From Thauera butanivorans NBRC 103042 (GTDB taxonomy: Bacteria > Pseudomonadota > Gammaproteobacteria > Burkholderiales > Rhodocyclaceae): 64,000 bases of DNA. The stretch spans positions 52,811 through 116,810 of the forward strand of contig NZ_BCUG01000018.1 of NCBI RefSeq assembly GCF_001591165.1, in the 5' to 3' direction. The position numbers and the translations under genes were made by a program. The notes beneath the pieces were generated by a model. That model made no database searches and was not told where the DNA came from. It worked only from the letters and a program-made list of their open reading frames with translations. Positions within the stretch are counted from its first letter, which is position 1, and the number at the start of each line of letters is the position of its first letter. Of this stretch, positions 52,776 through 63,763 are shown piece by piece.

Positions 52776-54470
52776 ATGACGAGCAACATCCCGAGTTACG
52801 TGCACGGTTCGACCGGCAAGGAACTGATCGGCCAGACTCTCGGCCGCCATTTCGACGAAGCCTGCGCCCGCCACGCCGAGCGCGAGGCGCTGGTGGTGCG
52901 CCACCAGAATCTGCGCCTGACCTACGCGCAGCTGCGCAGCCGCGTCGATGCGCTGGCCTGCGGCCTGATGCGGCTGGGCCTGAAGCCGGGCGAGCGCATC
53001 GGCATCTGGTCGCAGAACAATGCCGAATGGGCGCTGACCCAGTTCGCCACCGCCAAGGCCGGCCTGACGCTGGTCAACATCAACCCTGCCTACCGCCGCA
53101 CCGAGCTGGAATACGCGCTGAACAAGGTCGGCTGCCGCGCGCTGGTGCTGTCGCCGGCCTTCAAGAGCAGCGACTACCTGGAGATGATCACCGACCTCGC
53201 GCCCGAACTGGGCCATTGCGAGCCGGGCCTGCTGCGCAGCCACCGCCTGCCGACGCTGGAGATGGTGATCCGGATGGGCGCCGGGAAGTCCGCCGGCATG
53301 ATCAGTTTCGACGACCTGCTGGCGCCGCCGGCCAAGGATGAACTGGCCGAACTGGAGCGGCTGGGCGAGCGGCTGCAGTTCGACGACCCGATCAACATCC
53401 AGTTCACCTCGGGTACCACCGGCCATCCCAAGGGCGCCACGCTGTCGCACCACAACATCCTCAACAACGGCTTCTTCGTCGGCGAGGCGATCAAGCTCGT
53501 GCCGGGCGACCGCCTCTGCATCCCGGTGCCGCTGTACCACTGCTTCGGCATGGTGATGGGCAACCTCGGCTGCCTGACGCACGGCGCCACCATGGTGTAT
53601 CCGTCCGAGGCCTTCGAGCCGCTGGCGGTGCTGGAGGCGGTCGCGGCGGAGAAATGCACCGCCCTGTACGGCGTGCCGACGATGTTCATCGCCATGCTCG
53701 ACCATCCGCGCTTCGCCGAATTCGATCTCTCCAGCCTGCGCACCGGCATCATGGCCGGCAGCTCCTGCCCGATCGAGGTCATGAAGCGCGTCATCGACAA
53801 GATGAACATGGCCGAAGTGACCATCGCCTACGGCATGACCGAGACTTCGCCGGTCAGCTTCCAGAGCGGCACCGACGACCCCATCGACCGCCGCGTGTCC
53901 ACCGTCGGCCGCATCATGCCGCACCTGGAGGTGAAGATCGTCGATGGCGAAGGCCGCATCGTGCCGCGCGGCATGCGGGGCGAACTATGCACCCGCGGCT
54001 ACTCGGTGATGCTCGGCTACTGGGGCGACGAGGCCCGGACCCGGGAAGCCATCGACGCTGCCGGCTGGATGCATACCGGCGACCTCGCGGTGATCGACGA
54101 CGAGGGTTTCTGCAACATCGTCGGCCGCATCAAGGACCTGGTGATCCGCGGCGGCGAGAACATCTACCCGCGCGAGATCGAGGAGTTCCTGTACGCCCAT
54201 CCGCAGATCCTCGACGTGCAGGTGGTCGGCGTGCCCGACCAGAAATACGGCGAGGAACTGTGCGCCTGGATCATCCTGCGCGAGGAAGGCTCGATCAGCG
54301 AGGACGACGTGCGCGCCTTCTGCCAGGGCCAGATCGCGCACTACAAGATCCCGCGCTACATCCAGTTCGTCGACAGCTTCCCGATGACGGTGACGGGCAA
54401 GATCCAGAAGTTCCTGATCCGCCAGAAGATGAAGGAAACGCTCGGGCTCGAAGAAGTGAAGACCGCCTGA
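52776..54470 (+). CDS. Acyl-CoA synthetase (AMP-forming)
   Basis: A 564-residue adenylate-forming enzyme: [21 protein letters not shown] (P-loop), [54 protein letters not shown] and catalytic Lys in TVTGKIQKF. This subfamily accompanies liu genes in many proteobacteria and activates short- or medium-chain acids, possibly isovalerate or acetoacetate, though the substrate is not visible. AAAGGAGACGAAG precedes the ATG. It lies 82 bases after liuD. Confidence 0.93.
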   Translation: MTSNIPSYVHGSTGKELIGQTLGRHFDEACARHAEREALVVRHQNLRLTYAQLRSRVDALACGLMRLGLKPGERIGIWSQNNAEWALTQFATAKAGLTLVNINPAYRRTELEYALNKVGCRALVLSPAFKSSDYLEMITDLAPELGHCEPGLLRSHRLPTLEMVIRMGAGKSAGMISFDDLLAPPAKDELAELERLGERLQFDDPINIQFTSGTTGHPKGATLSHHNILNNGFFVGEAIKLVPGDRLCIPVPLYHCFGMVMGNLGCLTHGATMVYPSEAFEPLAVLEAVAAEKCTALYGVPTMFIAMLDHPRFAEFDLSSLRTGIMAGSSCPIEVMKRVIDKMNMAEVTIAYGMTETSPVSFQSGTDDPIDRRVSTVGRIMPHLEVKIVDGEGRIVPRGMRGELCTRGYSVMLGYWGDEARTREAIDAAGWMHTGDLAVIDDEGFCNIVGRIKDLVIRGGENIYPREIEEFLYAHPQILDVQVVGVPDQKYGEELCAWIILREEGSISEDDVRAFCQGQIAHYKIPRYIQFVDSFPMTVTGKIQKFLIRQKMKETLGLEEVKTA

Positions 54471-54559
54471 GGGGGGGCTTTGCCCGTCGTCGGACGCTTC
54501 GTCTGCGCGTTCCGGACTGCCGCTGTGGATGGACGATGAAGCGGAGCCGAAGAGGAGGC

Positions 54560-54946
54560 TCAGTCGCTGAAGAGCTCGCCGCAGTCGTCGCAGGCAAAGT
54601 GCCATTCATTCGGGCCGCAGCGAATGAAACCGGTTGCTGCTGCGGTGATGCGCCAGTCGCAGCGTTCTCCGTCCGCGCGCAGGGTGCCCTCCACGAAACA
54701 CGGGGCGACCGGGTAGTTGTCGGCAATTTGCCGTGAGCTCAGTACGCGGGCGCGGCTGAAGAAGGTCGCGGCTTCCGTGTGGGTGAGAGCAACGTCGGCC
54801 GTGGTGCAGTCGAGCGGAGCGATGGAACGGAAATCCTTGACGAAAACCTCGTCGAGATACCGAGGGGGATTCGAATGGGTCGGAAGCCCGGCGCAGCCAA
54901 GGAGCGATGTCACGAGCAGGGTACTGAGAGCGAACTGGATCACCAT
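54560..54946 (-). CDS. Small putative lipoprotein
   Basis: A 128-residue protein beginning MVIQFALSTLLVTSLLGCAGL, a lipoprotein signal with lipobox LLGC. The mature part contains three further Cys pairs or singles (CTTADV, CFVEG, CDWRI, RCGPNEWHFACDDCGELF) and no known domain. It is likely attached to a membrane facing the periplasm. It is transcribed against the liu genes between the acyl-CoA synthetase and liuE. Start at 54946 is chosen because it places the signal at the N terminus. Confidence 0.6.
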   Translation of the reverse strand: MVIQFALSTLLVTSLLGCAGLPTHSNPPRYLDEVFVKDFRSIAPLDCTTADVALTHTEAATFFSRARVLSSRQIADNYPVAPCFVEGTLRADGERCDWRITAAATGFIRCGPNEWHFACDDCGELFSD

Positions 54947-55056
54947 TGCTTGCGCGGCCTCATCGGGAAGCGGCTGAGGATAGGATGTGTGAATAGCCTT
55001 TGCAATGTTGCGAGAGCACTTGCCCATATGAAAACGTGTTGCTTGGATGGGATGAA

Positions 55057-55986
55057 ATGAAACAGCTTCCAGGGAAAGTCCGCATCGTCGAGATGGGGCC
55101 GCGCGACGGGCTGCAGAACGAAAAGCGGCTGGTGTCCGCCGATACCAAGGTCGAGCTCGTCCGCCGCCTGGAGGCGGCAGGCCTGAAGGCGATCGAGACG
55201 ACCTCCTTCGTGTCGCCCAAGTGGGTGCCGCAGATGGGCGACAACACCGAAGTGCTGAGCCGCGTGCTGGCTGCCGCCGCGCCGGGCGTCGCCTATCCGG
55301 TGCTGACGCCCAACCTGAAGGGCTTCGAGGCTGCGCTGGCCGCCGGTGCGACCGAAGTGGCGGTGTTCGGCGCGGCTTCCGAATCCTTCAGCCGCAAGAA
55401 CATCAACTGCTCGATCGCCGAATCGCTCGAACGCTTCCGCCCCGTCACCGAGGCGGCGCGGGCGGCGGGCGTCAGGGTGCGCGGCTACGTGTCCTGCGTG
55501 GCCGGCTGTCCCTATGAAGGCGAAGTGGCGCCGCAGGCGGTGGCCGAGGTGGCGGCGACGCTGAGCGAGATGGGCTGCTACGAGATATCGCTCGGCGACA
55601 CCATCGGCACCGGCAATCCGGCCAGCATCGCGCGCATGCTCGACGCGGTGATGCGCCGGGTACCGGCCGAGCGGCTGGCGGGCCACTACCACGACACCTA
55701 CGGCATGGCGGTGGCCAACATCCACGCCTCGCTGCAGATGGGCGTGGCGGTGTTCGATGCCTCGGTCGGCGGCCTGGGCGGCTGCCCGTATGCGGCAGGC
55801 GCGTCGGGGAACGTCGCCACCGAGGACGTGGTCTGGCTGTTGAACGGGCTGGGCATCGATACCGGCATCGACCTCGACGCGCTGGTCGACGTGGCGGCCT
55901 GGATCAGCGCGCAGCTGGAACGCGAGCCGGCGTCGCGGGTGGCGCGCGCGGTGCTGGCCAAGCGGGCGAAGGCGGGCTGCATGTAG
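55057..55986 (+). CDS. liuE: Hydroxymethylglutaryl-CoA lyase
   Basis: A 309-residue HMGL-like TIM barrel that splits HMG-CoA into acetyl-CoA and acetoacetate, the last step of leucine degradation. [16 protein letters not shown] carries the metal-binding Asp and the catalytic Arg; [36 protein letters not shown] give the His metal ligands; the catalytic Cys lies in [19 protein letters not shown] 55057 starts the conserved N terminus. The lipoprotein gene between it and the rest is on the other strand, so liuE has its own promoter. Confidence 0.95.
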   Translation: MKQLPGKVRIVEMGPRDGLQNEKRLVSADTKVELVRRLEAAGLKAIETTSFVSPKWVPQMGDNTEVLSRVLAAAAPGVAYPVLTPNLKGFEAALAAGATEVAVFGAASESFSRKNINCSIAESLERFRPVTEAARAAGVRVRGYVSCVAGCPYEGEVAPQAVAEVAATLSEMGCYEISLGDTIGTGNPASIARMLDAVMRRVPAERLAGHYHDTYGMAVANIHASLQMGVAVFDASVGGLGGCPYAAGASGNVATEDVVWLLNGLGIDTGIDLDALVDVAAWISAQLEREPASRVARAVLAKRAKAGCM

Positions 55987-56066
55987 CACCGGATGCCCCC
56001 GCCCTTTGTGGAAGAGGACACCCGGTTAGGAGCAATGCCGTTCACTTGGGAGATTTCGCTCGTCGT

Positions 56067-56121
56067 GTAGGAGCGGCTTCAGCCGCGAAAGGCGCTTGTT
56101 CGCGGCTGAAGCCGCTCCTAC
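56067..56121. repeat. Inverted pair of REP-like elements
   Basis: Two identical 23-base arms, each holding GAGCGGCTTCAGCCGCG, face each other across a nine-base spacer (arms 56067-56089 and 56099-56121). Each arm is itself palindromic, as in REP sequences of pseudomonads and relatives. The structure stands in the 333-base gene-free stretch after liuE (55987-56319); the rest of that stretch shows nothing recognisable. Such pairs are moved by RAYT transposases and can stabilise 3' ends. Confidence 0.8.
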
Positions 56122-56319
56122 GGTGAAAGAGGCTCCTGCTTGAACGAACGGTATTGCGGTCAGGTGCGCCCGGCTTGGGGGCGCCCGTTCAGGGCCTGGG
56201 GGAGGGCGGGCCGCGACGGCGTTTTGGCCCGGCCTGCGCCGACTCGGTCATAATCCGGCCTGCCATCCACGAGACGGTGCACATGCATGCGCCGTCCGCG
56301 CCCCACCGAGAGAGTCGCC

Positions 56320-56520
56320 ATGAATCCTGCTTCGCCCTGTATCAACGTCTGCCGCATGAGCCCGGAAACGGGCTGGTGTGAAGGCTGCCAGCGCACGATC
56401 GAGGAGATCGCACGCTGGAGCCGCACGACGGATGAGGACCGCCGGTCCATCCTCGCCGCCGTGGCCGAGCGCCGCGTGTGGCTGGAGGAGGCCGGCCAGC
56501 CGGTGGAGGTGCGCGAATGA
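56320..56520 (+). CDS. DUF1289 protein
   Basis: A 66-residue protein with the DUF1289 pattern: SPCINVCRMSPETGWCEGCQRTIEEIARW. Four Cys in two pairs could bind a metal. The function is unknown. Its stop overlaps the ATG of a second DUF1289-like gene. ATG 56320 is preferred to 56287 since the family begins at the first Cys pair. Confidence 0.85.
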   Translation: MNPASPCINVCRMSPETGWCEGCQRTIEEIARWSRTTDEDRRSILAAVAERRVWLEEAGQPVEVRE

Positions 56521-56756
56521 GTGGCGATGCGCTGTGCGTCGGCGTCTGCATGATCGACTGGGAGTCGGGCGTCTGCCTGGGCTGCGGCCGCACGGCCGAC
56601 GAGATCTACGGCACGACGGACACGCCCGAAGCCGCGCCGCAGGCCGGCGGAGCGTCCGGGGACGGTGCGCCGGCGGCTGAATCGCCGGCTGCCGATGCAG
56701 TGGTTGTCGACGCGCCGGCTGTCGGTGTAGCGCCCACCAAAGAGGACGAGGCTTGA
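56517..56756 (+). CDS. Second DUF1289-like protein with acidic Ala/Pro tail
   Basis: A 79-residue protein starting in an ATGA overlap. The first 30 residues repeat the Cys pattern (LCVGVCMIDWESGVCLGCGRTADEI); the rest is a low-complexity Ala/Pro/Asp-rich tail. The TGA overlaps the TTG start of the next gene. Two DUF1289 genes in tandem suggest duplication followed by divergence. Confidence 0.65.
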   Translation: MSGDALCVGVCMIDWESGVCLGCGRTADEIYGTTDTPEAAPQAGGASGDGAPAAESPAADAVVVDAPAVGVAPTKEDEA

Positions 56757-57673
56757 GCACACCGCCGCGCCTGCCCGATACGCTGCGCGTGCTCGAACGC
56801 GGCTGGCTGTCGGCCAACAACGTGCTGCTGTTCGACGGCGACGAAGCCACGCTGATCGATAGCGGCTACGTCACGCACGCGGCGCAGACCGTGGCGCTGC
56901 TGCACGCCGCGCTCGAAGGCCGGCAGCTCGGCCGCCTGGTCAACACCCATTCGCATTCCGACCACATCGGCGGCAACGCCGCCGTGCAGCGCGCCTTCGG
57001 CTGCAGCATCACGGTGCCGAAGGGCATGGCGCAGGCGGTGGCGGACTGGGACGAGACCGCGTTGCTGCTCAGCGTCATCGACCAGGCCGGCGAGCCTTTC
57101 CGGGCCGACGCCACGCTCGCAGCGGGCGGGCGCTTCGTCGCCGGCGAGCTGGAATGGCAGGCCATCGCCACGCCCGGCCACGACATGGACGCACTGGCCT
57201 ACTACAACGCCGAGCGCCGCATCCTGATGTCGGGCGACGCGCTGTGGCGCGACGGCTTCGGCATCCTGTTCGCCGACGTGCTCGGCACCGGCGATGCGCT
57301 CGGCGAGACGCGCCGCACGCTCGAAGCCATCGGCCGGCTGGCGGTGGACGTGGTCGTTCCCGGCCACGGTGCGCCCTTTGCCGAATTCGACGATGCGCTC
57401 GAACGCGCCTTCGCCCGCCTGCGCGCCTTCGAGGCCGACGGCGCGCGCATGGCGCGCAACGCCATCCGCGCCTGCATCACCTTCAGGCTGCTCGACGTGC
57501 GCAGCATGGCGCTCGACGAATTGCCGCGCCATCTCGACGAGACGCCGCTGTACCGCGAGGCCAATCGGCGCTTCCTCGGCCTGACCCCCGATGCGCTGGC
57601 CGCCTGGCTGGTCAAGGAACTGGAGCGGGCCGGCGTGGCGCGGCGGGAGCACGGCGCGCTGGTCGCGAGCTGA
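56753..57673 (+). CDS. MBL-fold metallo-hydrolase
   Basis: A 306-residue metallo-beta-lactamase-fold hydrolase with the classic HxHxDH motif (THSHSDHIGG), then PGHDMDA, MSGDALW and VVPGHGAPF as further metal ligands. The N-terminal LERGWLSANNVLLFDG is typical of glyoxalase II-like family members. The substrate is unknown. It begins with TTG overlapping the upstream stop, so it depends on translation of the DUF1289 genes. Confidence 0.85.
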   Translation: MSTPPRLPDTLRVLERGWLSANNVLLFDGDEATLIDSGYVTHAAQTVALLHAALEGRQLGRLVNTHSHSDHIGGNAAVQRAFGCSITVPKGMAQAVADWDETALLLSVIDQAGEPFRADATLAAGGRFVAGELEWQAIATPGHDMDALAYYNAERRILMSGDALWRDGFGILFADVLGTGDALGETRRTLEAIGRLAVDVVVPGHGAPFAEFDDALERAFARLRAFEADGARMARNAIRACITFRLLDVRSMALDELPRHLDETPLYREANRRFLGLTPDALAAWLVKELERAGVARREHGALVAS

Positions 57674-57676
57674 ATC

Positions 57677-58135
57677 ATGCGGCGGCTGGAGGGTGATGTG
57701 GTGGAGCTCCAGTGCTTCGCCGTCGACAGCCTGTTCGCCGCGGTCAGCAGCGTCATCGGCTTGGTCGGCGCGCTGGTGTTGATGCTGAGCCTGTCGTGGC
57801 AGTTGTCGCTGCTGGTGCTGGTATTGGTGCCGCTCGAGGCGGCCTGGCTGCGCTGGATGCGGCGCAAGGTGGAAGCGCGCACGCGCACGCGCACGGTGCG
57901 CGAGCGCGCGGCTGACGTGTCGAGCTTCCTGGTCGAGACGCTGCCGGCAATGAAGTTCATCCAGGTGTCGCGGCGCGAAGCCGACGAGCGCGCGAAACTG
58001 GCGATCCGCAACCATAAGCCGCTGTACCAAGGATCACTGCACCTGGTAACCGGCCCGCACCGCGTCGAAACTAGGGAGAGCATAGGTGCTCGGTTCGCGC
58101 CAGAGGCTTCCGCGCTGATCAGTGCCCCGGCGTGA
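57677..58135 (+). pseudogene. ABC-exporter transmembrane-domain fragment
   Basis: The first about 110 residues match the middle of an exporter membrane domain: a GDVVELQCFAVDSLFAAVSSVIGLVG type loop and helix, a second hydrophobic helix, and RRKVEARTRTRTVRERAADVSSFLVETLPAMKFIQ. There is no N-terminal membrane part and no ATPase domain; the last 40 residues are unrelated. It starts 4 bases after the MBL gene stop, so it is a relic joined to the operon end. It overlaps the end of the AraC gene by 17 bases. Confidence 0.65.
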
Positions 58136-59141
58136 TGGAAATACAGGGTGTCTTGCGCAGTGTCGCAGATGGCAGTTCGCCAAACAAAGCTTTGTAATAG
58201 GCGGAAAACATACCCATGTGCCAGAATCCCCACTTACAAGCTATTCCATTTACCGAGCCCTCGGGACCCGCCATCAGCAGATCCTTTCTCGCTCCATGAA
58301 GCCTGACGTAGCGCAAGAAGGTGACAACGTTGATGCCCAGCACGTTCATGAAGGCGTGATGCAGCCCCCGCCGGCTCATCTTGAGATGGGCACTCAGCTC
58401 GGTGACCGTCGGCGGACTCTCACGGTTGGCAAGGACGTATTGCCGGGCACGCTCGACGATTGAGCGCTGCACGAAATGGCTGCTGCGCGCCGCCTCGCTT
58501 TCCGCTGAGCATGCCAGTACCGCGTGCAGCACGGCGCTCAGGATGGTCTCAACCATTGCCTTTATCGAGCCCTCGTGCTCCAGCACCTCCGGCGTCGATA
58601 CCGCCGACGACAGCACTTCCTTCAGCGACACCCGCAAGGGGTGGGCGACCGCCTCCGGCAGCTCGCGCGTGTGCGAGCCCGAGATCGGCAATGGCGCGTC
58701 CCGTCCCGTGGTATCGCGTGCGAAGGCATCGAACACGTCGCGGTCGATGACCACGACCAGGATCGTCGACTTCTTCGGCGTGCGGAAATGCAGCTCCTCG
58801 TTGGGGCGCAGCATCATCAGCGAGTCGCGCGCCACGTGGTAGCCCTGCCAGTAGCCGCCTTCCTCCATATAGACCGGCACGCCGATCGTGTAGCTGTTGC
58901 GCCGCGGGTTGGCCTTCTCGTCCACGCATTGCCAGATCGTCTCGCGGAAGATCTGGATCGGCCCGATCGTCGTTTCGATGATCTCGCCGTGAAAGGGCCC
59001 CGCCGATAGCTGCAAGTAGTCCTGCATCCAGTCCCGAAGGCTGGCCGCATGCACACAGGGGTCGTCGGTGGGGATGACGGAACATCGCTCGGTCGACCAG
59101 CGCGATGCCGCCTGGCCCAGGGGCAGGCCAGTGTTCATCAT
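58119..59141 (-). CDS. AraC-family transcriptional regulator
   Basis: A 340-residue regulator. The N-terminal effector domain contains FHGEIIETTIGPIQIFRETI and a cupin-like stretch; the C-terminal HTH pair reads RQYVLANRESPPTVTELSAHLKMSRRGLHHAF and GPEGSVNGIACKWGFWHMGMFSAYYKALFGELPS. This subgroup often controls alcohol or aldehyde metabolism genes. GAGGAGA lies 9 bases before ATG 59141. It diverges from the U32 gene pair and the aldehyde dehydrogenase. Confidence 0.88.
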   Translation of the reverse strand: MMNTGLPLGQAASRWSTERCSVIPTDDPCVHAASLRDWMQDYLQLSAGPFHGEIIETTIGPIQIFRETIWQCVDEKANPRRNSYTIGVPVYMEEGGYWQGYHVARDSLMMLRPNEELHFRTPKKSTILVVVIDRDVFDAFARDTTGRDAPLPISGSHTRELPEAVAHPLRVSLKEVLSSAVSTPEVLEHEGSIKAMVETILSAVLHAVLACSAESEAARSSHFVQRSIVERARQYVLANRESPPTVTELSAHLKMSRRGLHHAFMNVLGINVVTFLRYVRLHGARKDLLMAGPEGSVNGIACKWGFWHMGMFSAYYKALFGELPSATLRKTPCISITPGH

Positions 59142-59302
59142 CTGGATTCGTCTCCTCAAGCGCCGCCGCATGGATGCGGCCTCCGGTACGCACGATCACT
59201 CGCCAGGGGGCGGTTATTCCGCCGGCTTTTTCAAGATTAGGTCCGTGGTCGGGGCGTCGCAAGAGCAAGCGGCGCCCCGCTTCGGCGTCTGGCCGATTCT
59301 TG

Positions 59303-59323
59303 ATAGCGCCAGCCAGACGCTAT
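59303..59323. promoter_or_regulatory. Inverted repeat in the AraC/U32 divergent gap
   Basis: ATAGCG and CGCTAT (59303-59308 and 59318-59323) flank nine bases in the 333-base gap between the divergent starts at 59141 and 59475. It is a possible operator for the AraC protein. No convincing promoter hexamers were found, and no gene is supported elsewhere in this gap. Confidence 0.35.
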
Positions 59324-59474
59324 GGCCGTTTCACGATACCTCCCGCTCCTGCCCAGCCCTAACATGCCGCAAAACTCGCATCAAGGCTGGATGCGTCGGC
59401 CCCGCCGGCCGGCCCTTTCCCGCCAGCAGCAATTCGACCCGCATTGGACGGGTCAGCACCGGGGGCAGACAAAC

Positions 59475-60386
59475 ATGGCCGCAACAGCATCGATCGTCGA
59501 AAGTATCGAGCCGCAAAGATTCGGAGGAAGTCCCCTCGAACTTGCGGTATCGATGGTCAACCCGATGTCGCTTGCCAAAGTCGGCAACCCCTCCACCCGG
59601 CACGCCTACTGGCAGGCCGCGCTGGGCGACACTGAGCTGGCCTCATGGCTCGCGAACTTCACGCCCACCCACCTGTACGTCGGCAGCGAGTTCTGCGAGC
59701 ACCTTCTGCCTGGGCTGAGGGCCTGGGAGAAAGCGATCGCCCATGCGCAGGCGGTGCACTGCCGCGTGTGCCTGCTCACACCGATCGCTTCGCCACAGCT
59801 CATCCGGGATCTCGGCGAATTGCTGCCATCCCTTCCGGATGGCAGCGAGGTGATCGTCAACGACTGGGGCGCGGCGCATTTCGTACGCGAGCGTTTTCCG
59901 GCACTCCACCTGATAGCCGGCCGGCTGCTGTGCCGGATGATGAAGGATCCTCGGCTCGGCCAGGCCAGCCAGGCGGTCACGTTCAGATTCGATCCGCGGC
60001 CCTTGCGGGCGATGTTCGCCCGTTTGAGCATCCGCCGAATGGAAATCGACGTGCCGCTCTCCACCGATGCCGGCACGTTTTCCACACTGCCGCTGCCGAC
60101 CGGCGTCCATGTTCCATTTGCCTGCGTTGCCAAGGGCAGGATGTGCCGGATCGGATCGAGTTCGATCCGGGGATCGGAGCGATTCGCCGTCGGGCGCAAA
60201 TGCAGGAAGGAATGCCTGAAGGTCAGTGCACAACTCGAACGGCCCGGCTTCCGTGACACACGGGAGGTCTATCAGGTCGGCAATTCCATCATCAGCAAGC
60301 ATTCGGCGACGATGCTCGATGCCGTGAGGAGCGCAGTCGAGCAGGGTTTCATCAGCCGGATCGTCGTGCCGGGGGAGGCAATATGA
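59475..60386 (+). CDS. U32-family protein, UbiV-like
   Basis: A 303-residue protein of the peptidase U32 superfamily. The N-terminal region PTHLYVGSEFCEHLLPGLRAWEKAI and the four Cys in PFACVAKGRMC and KCRKEC match the smaller partner (UbiV-type) of the UbiU/UbiV pair, which carries a [4Fe-4S] cluster. UbiUV hydroxylates ubiquinone precursors without oxygen. This copy is not next to ubi genes but to an aldehyde dehydrogenase and an AraC regulator. ATG 59475 is favoured over 59322, whose N terminus is low in conservation. Confidence 0.65.
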   Translation: MAATASIVESIEPQRFGGSPLELAVSMVNPMSLAKVGNPSTRHAYWQAALGDTELASWLANFTPTHLYVGSEFCEHLLPGLRAWEKAIAHAQAVHCRVCLLTPIASPQLIRDLGELLPSLPDGSEVIVNDWGAAHFVRERFPALHLIAGRLLCRMMKDPRLGQASQAVTFRFDPRPLRAMFARLSIRRMEIDVPLSTDAGTFSTLPLPTGVHVPFACVAKGRMCRIGSSSIRGSERFAVGRKCRKECLKVSAQLERPGFRDTREVYQVGNSIISKHSATMLDAVRSAVEQGFISRIVVPGEAI

Positions 60387-61387
60387 AGATCGTCGCACCC
60401 ATTGCCAGCGTGGAGGAAGCCGAAGCGCTGGTGCGCGCCGGGGCCCGGGAGTTTTATTGCGGCTTCGTCCCGGACGAATGGATCGGCAGGTTCCGTGCCG
60501 TGAATGCCAACCGGCGGCCGTCGGGCAATTTGCGTGATCATGCCGAGCTCCGCCGCGCCGTCGACGTCGCGCATCGGCACGGAGGTTCGATCTCGCTGGT
60601 CCTGAATGCGCAGAGCTACACCGACGAACAGATCGCGGCCACCATCACACTCGCCGACACCTTCCTGCAAATCGGTGGAGACTCGTTGATCGTGTCCGAT
60701 TTGGGGCTGGTCGGCGAATTGTTCCAGCACGTGCCGCTGTCGCGCATCCACGTCAGTTCCGTGGCGACCTGCCGCAACAGCAGCGCTGCTCGGCTTTGCA
60801 AGGAACTGGGTGCATCACGGATGATCCTGCCGCGCGATGTGACGGTTGGCGAGGCCTGCGAAATCGCCGCCGAAGTGCCAGGCATCGAAATCGAAGCCTT
60901 CATCCTCAACGATGGCTGCGTGTTCGAAGAAGGCGCGTGCGCCACACTCCATCTGCCACAGAACCTGGGCGGCCCGATCTGCCTGGACAATCACCCCCCT
61001 CACTACAGGCGGCGTAGCGGCGGAAAGCTGGATGGCCCCGCCCTCGACAGGCTTCGCGACAATGACGAGGAATACCGGAAATGGCTCTGGTATCGCTTCT
61101 CCTGCGGATTCACGACGAATGCGGCGGGAATGCCCTTCGGCCCCTGCGGACTGTGCGCGCTGCCCATCCTGCTGAGAGGCGGAATCGCTGCCGTGAAGAT
61201 CGCCGGCAGGGAAGCGCCCACGGCCAGGAAGCTGGCCAGCGTGCGCATGGTCAAGGCGGTTCTCGACCGCGCCGAGGCAGGGGAGGACGATGAACACATC
61301 ATGCAATTTGCGCAGGCCTTGAGGCCCTCCGAGCAGCACTGCCGAACGGGATACATGTGCTACTACCCGGAGGTGCTCGGGCATTAG
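60383..61387 (+). CDS. U32-family protein, UbiU-like
   Basis: A 334-residue U32 protein starting in an ATGA overlap with the previous gene. It begins MKIVAPIASVEEAEALVRAGAREFYCGF, has VSSVATCRNSSAARLCKELGASRMILPRDVT, and Cys clusters CVFEEGACATLH, CGFTTNAAGMPFGPCGLC and CRTGYMC, more Cys than typical E. coli UbiU. The pair likely forms a heterodimeric Fe-S enzyme. RlhA/TrhP-type RNA hydroxylases belong to the same superfamily and are an alternative. Confidence 0.7.
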   Translation: MKIVAPIASVEEAEALVRAGAREFYCGFVPDEWIGRFRAVNANRRPSGNLRDHAELRRAVDVAHRHGGSISLVLNAQSYTDEQIAATITLADTFLQIGGDSLIVSDLGLVGELFQHVPLSRIHVSSVATCRNSSAARLCKELGASRMILPRDVTVGEACEIAAEVPGIEIEAFILNDGCVFEEGACATLHLPQNLGGPICLDNHPPHYRRRSGGKLDGPALDRLRDNDEEYRKWLWYRFSCGFTTNAAGMPFGPCGLCALPILLRGGIAAVKIAGREAPTARKLASVRMVKAVLDRAEAGEDDEHIMQFAQALRPSEQHCRTGYMCYYPEVLGH

Positions 61388-61494
61388 ATGCCAGTTGCCC
61401 CCCGATCGTTTACAGCACCCCGTGAAGATGGAACGGGGACCGCCACGCGGACATTTGTCCAACCACCATCATCATTACACGAGGAGACATCGAG

Positions 61495-63015
<1,521 letters not shown>

Positions 63016-63102
63016 GACGGCTCTCCTCCCGCGCCTGCTTGCGGGCGCTTGGTCGGGGGCAGGCAGCTGCCCCCGACACTTGTATTGCGGAGCGGAAAAA
63101 AC

Positions 63103-63483
63103 ATGGTCCAGCGCGTCATCGCCACACCTGCGGCGCTCGAATTGATCGATCAGCTCAAGGCCGAGCACGGCCCCGAACTGATCTTCCACCAGTCCGGCGG
63201 CTGCTGCGACAACAGCGCCGCCAACTGCTACCTGCCCACCGATCTGACCATCGGCCCATACGACGTCCATCTCGGCGAGATCGGCGGCGTGCCGTTCTAC
63301 ATCAGCGCGTCGCAATACGAATACTGGAAGCACACGCAATTGATCATCGACGTGGTGGAAGGGACGGGCGGCACCTTCTCGCTGGAAGGCGGTACCGGCA
63401 AGGCCTTCCTGACCCGGTCGCGGCTGTTCGACGACGACGAGATGGCCGAGGTGGAAGCCGAGGATCGCGCCCGCGGCCGCTAG
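63103..63483 (+). CDS. DUF779 protein
   Basis: A 126-residue protein of the DUF779 family, commonly encoded downstream of acetaldehyde-type dehydrogenases. ELIFHQSGGCCDNSAANCYLPTD carries a Cys-Cys pair, and FYISASQYEYWKHTQLIIDV follows. The function is unproven. ATG 63103 lies 87 bases after the dehydrogenase stop; the sequence before it shows a weak GGAG. Confidence 0.9.
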   Translation: MVQRVIATPAALELIDQLKAEHGPELIFHQSGGCCDNSAANCYLPTDLTIGPYDVHLGEIGGVPFYISASQYEYWKHTQLIIDVVEGTGGTFSLEGGTGKAFLTRSRLFDDDEMAEVEAEDRARGR

Positions 63484-63537
63484 CTGCGGCAGCCCTTCCC
63501 GCCAAGAGGCGCAGTGTTCCTCTTCGCCCGGCGTATG

Positions 63538-63747
63538 GGTGTGGAGCTGCAACGGTAACGTGACCTACCGCATGGGCCGGGCGGGTGTGGACCAACTGCT
63601 ACCACGCTTTATCCAGCGCATGCAGCCTTCGGCGGCTGCAAGGAATCGGGCATCGGGCGCAAAACCCGCAAGATGATGCTCGATCACTACCAGCAGACCA
63701 AGAACCTGCTCGCCAGCTACAGCGAGAACAAGCTCGGGCTCTCCTGA
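63538..63747 (+). pseudogene. Decayed copy of the aldehyde dehydrogenase 3' end
   Basis: The stretch is closely similar to the last 220 bases of the aldehyde dehydrogenase (62795-63015). It has lost 14 bases between repeated GGGCG and gained one base in CACGCTTTATCC, so the frame is broken. The last 25 codons up to GCTCTCCTGA remain readable. It begins just after the DUF779 gene. Confidence 0.85.
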
Positions 63748-63763
63748 GTAACCGTCTTCCGAG

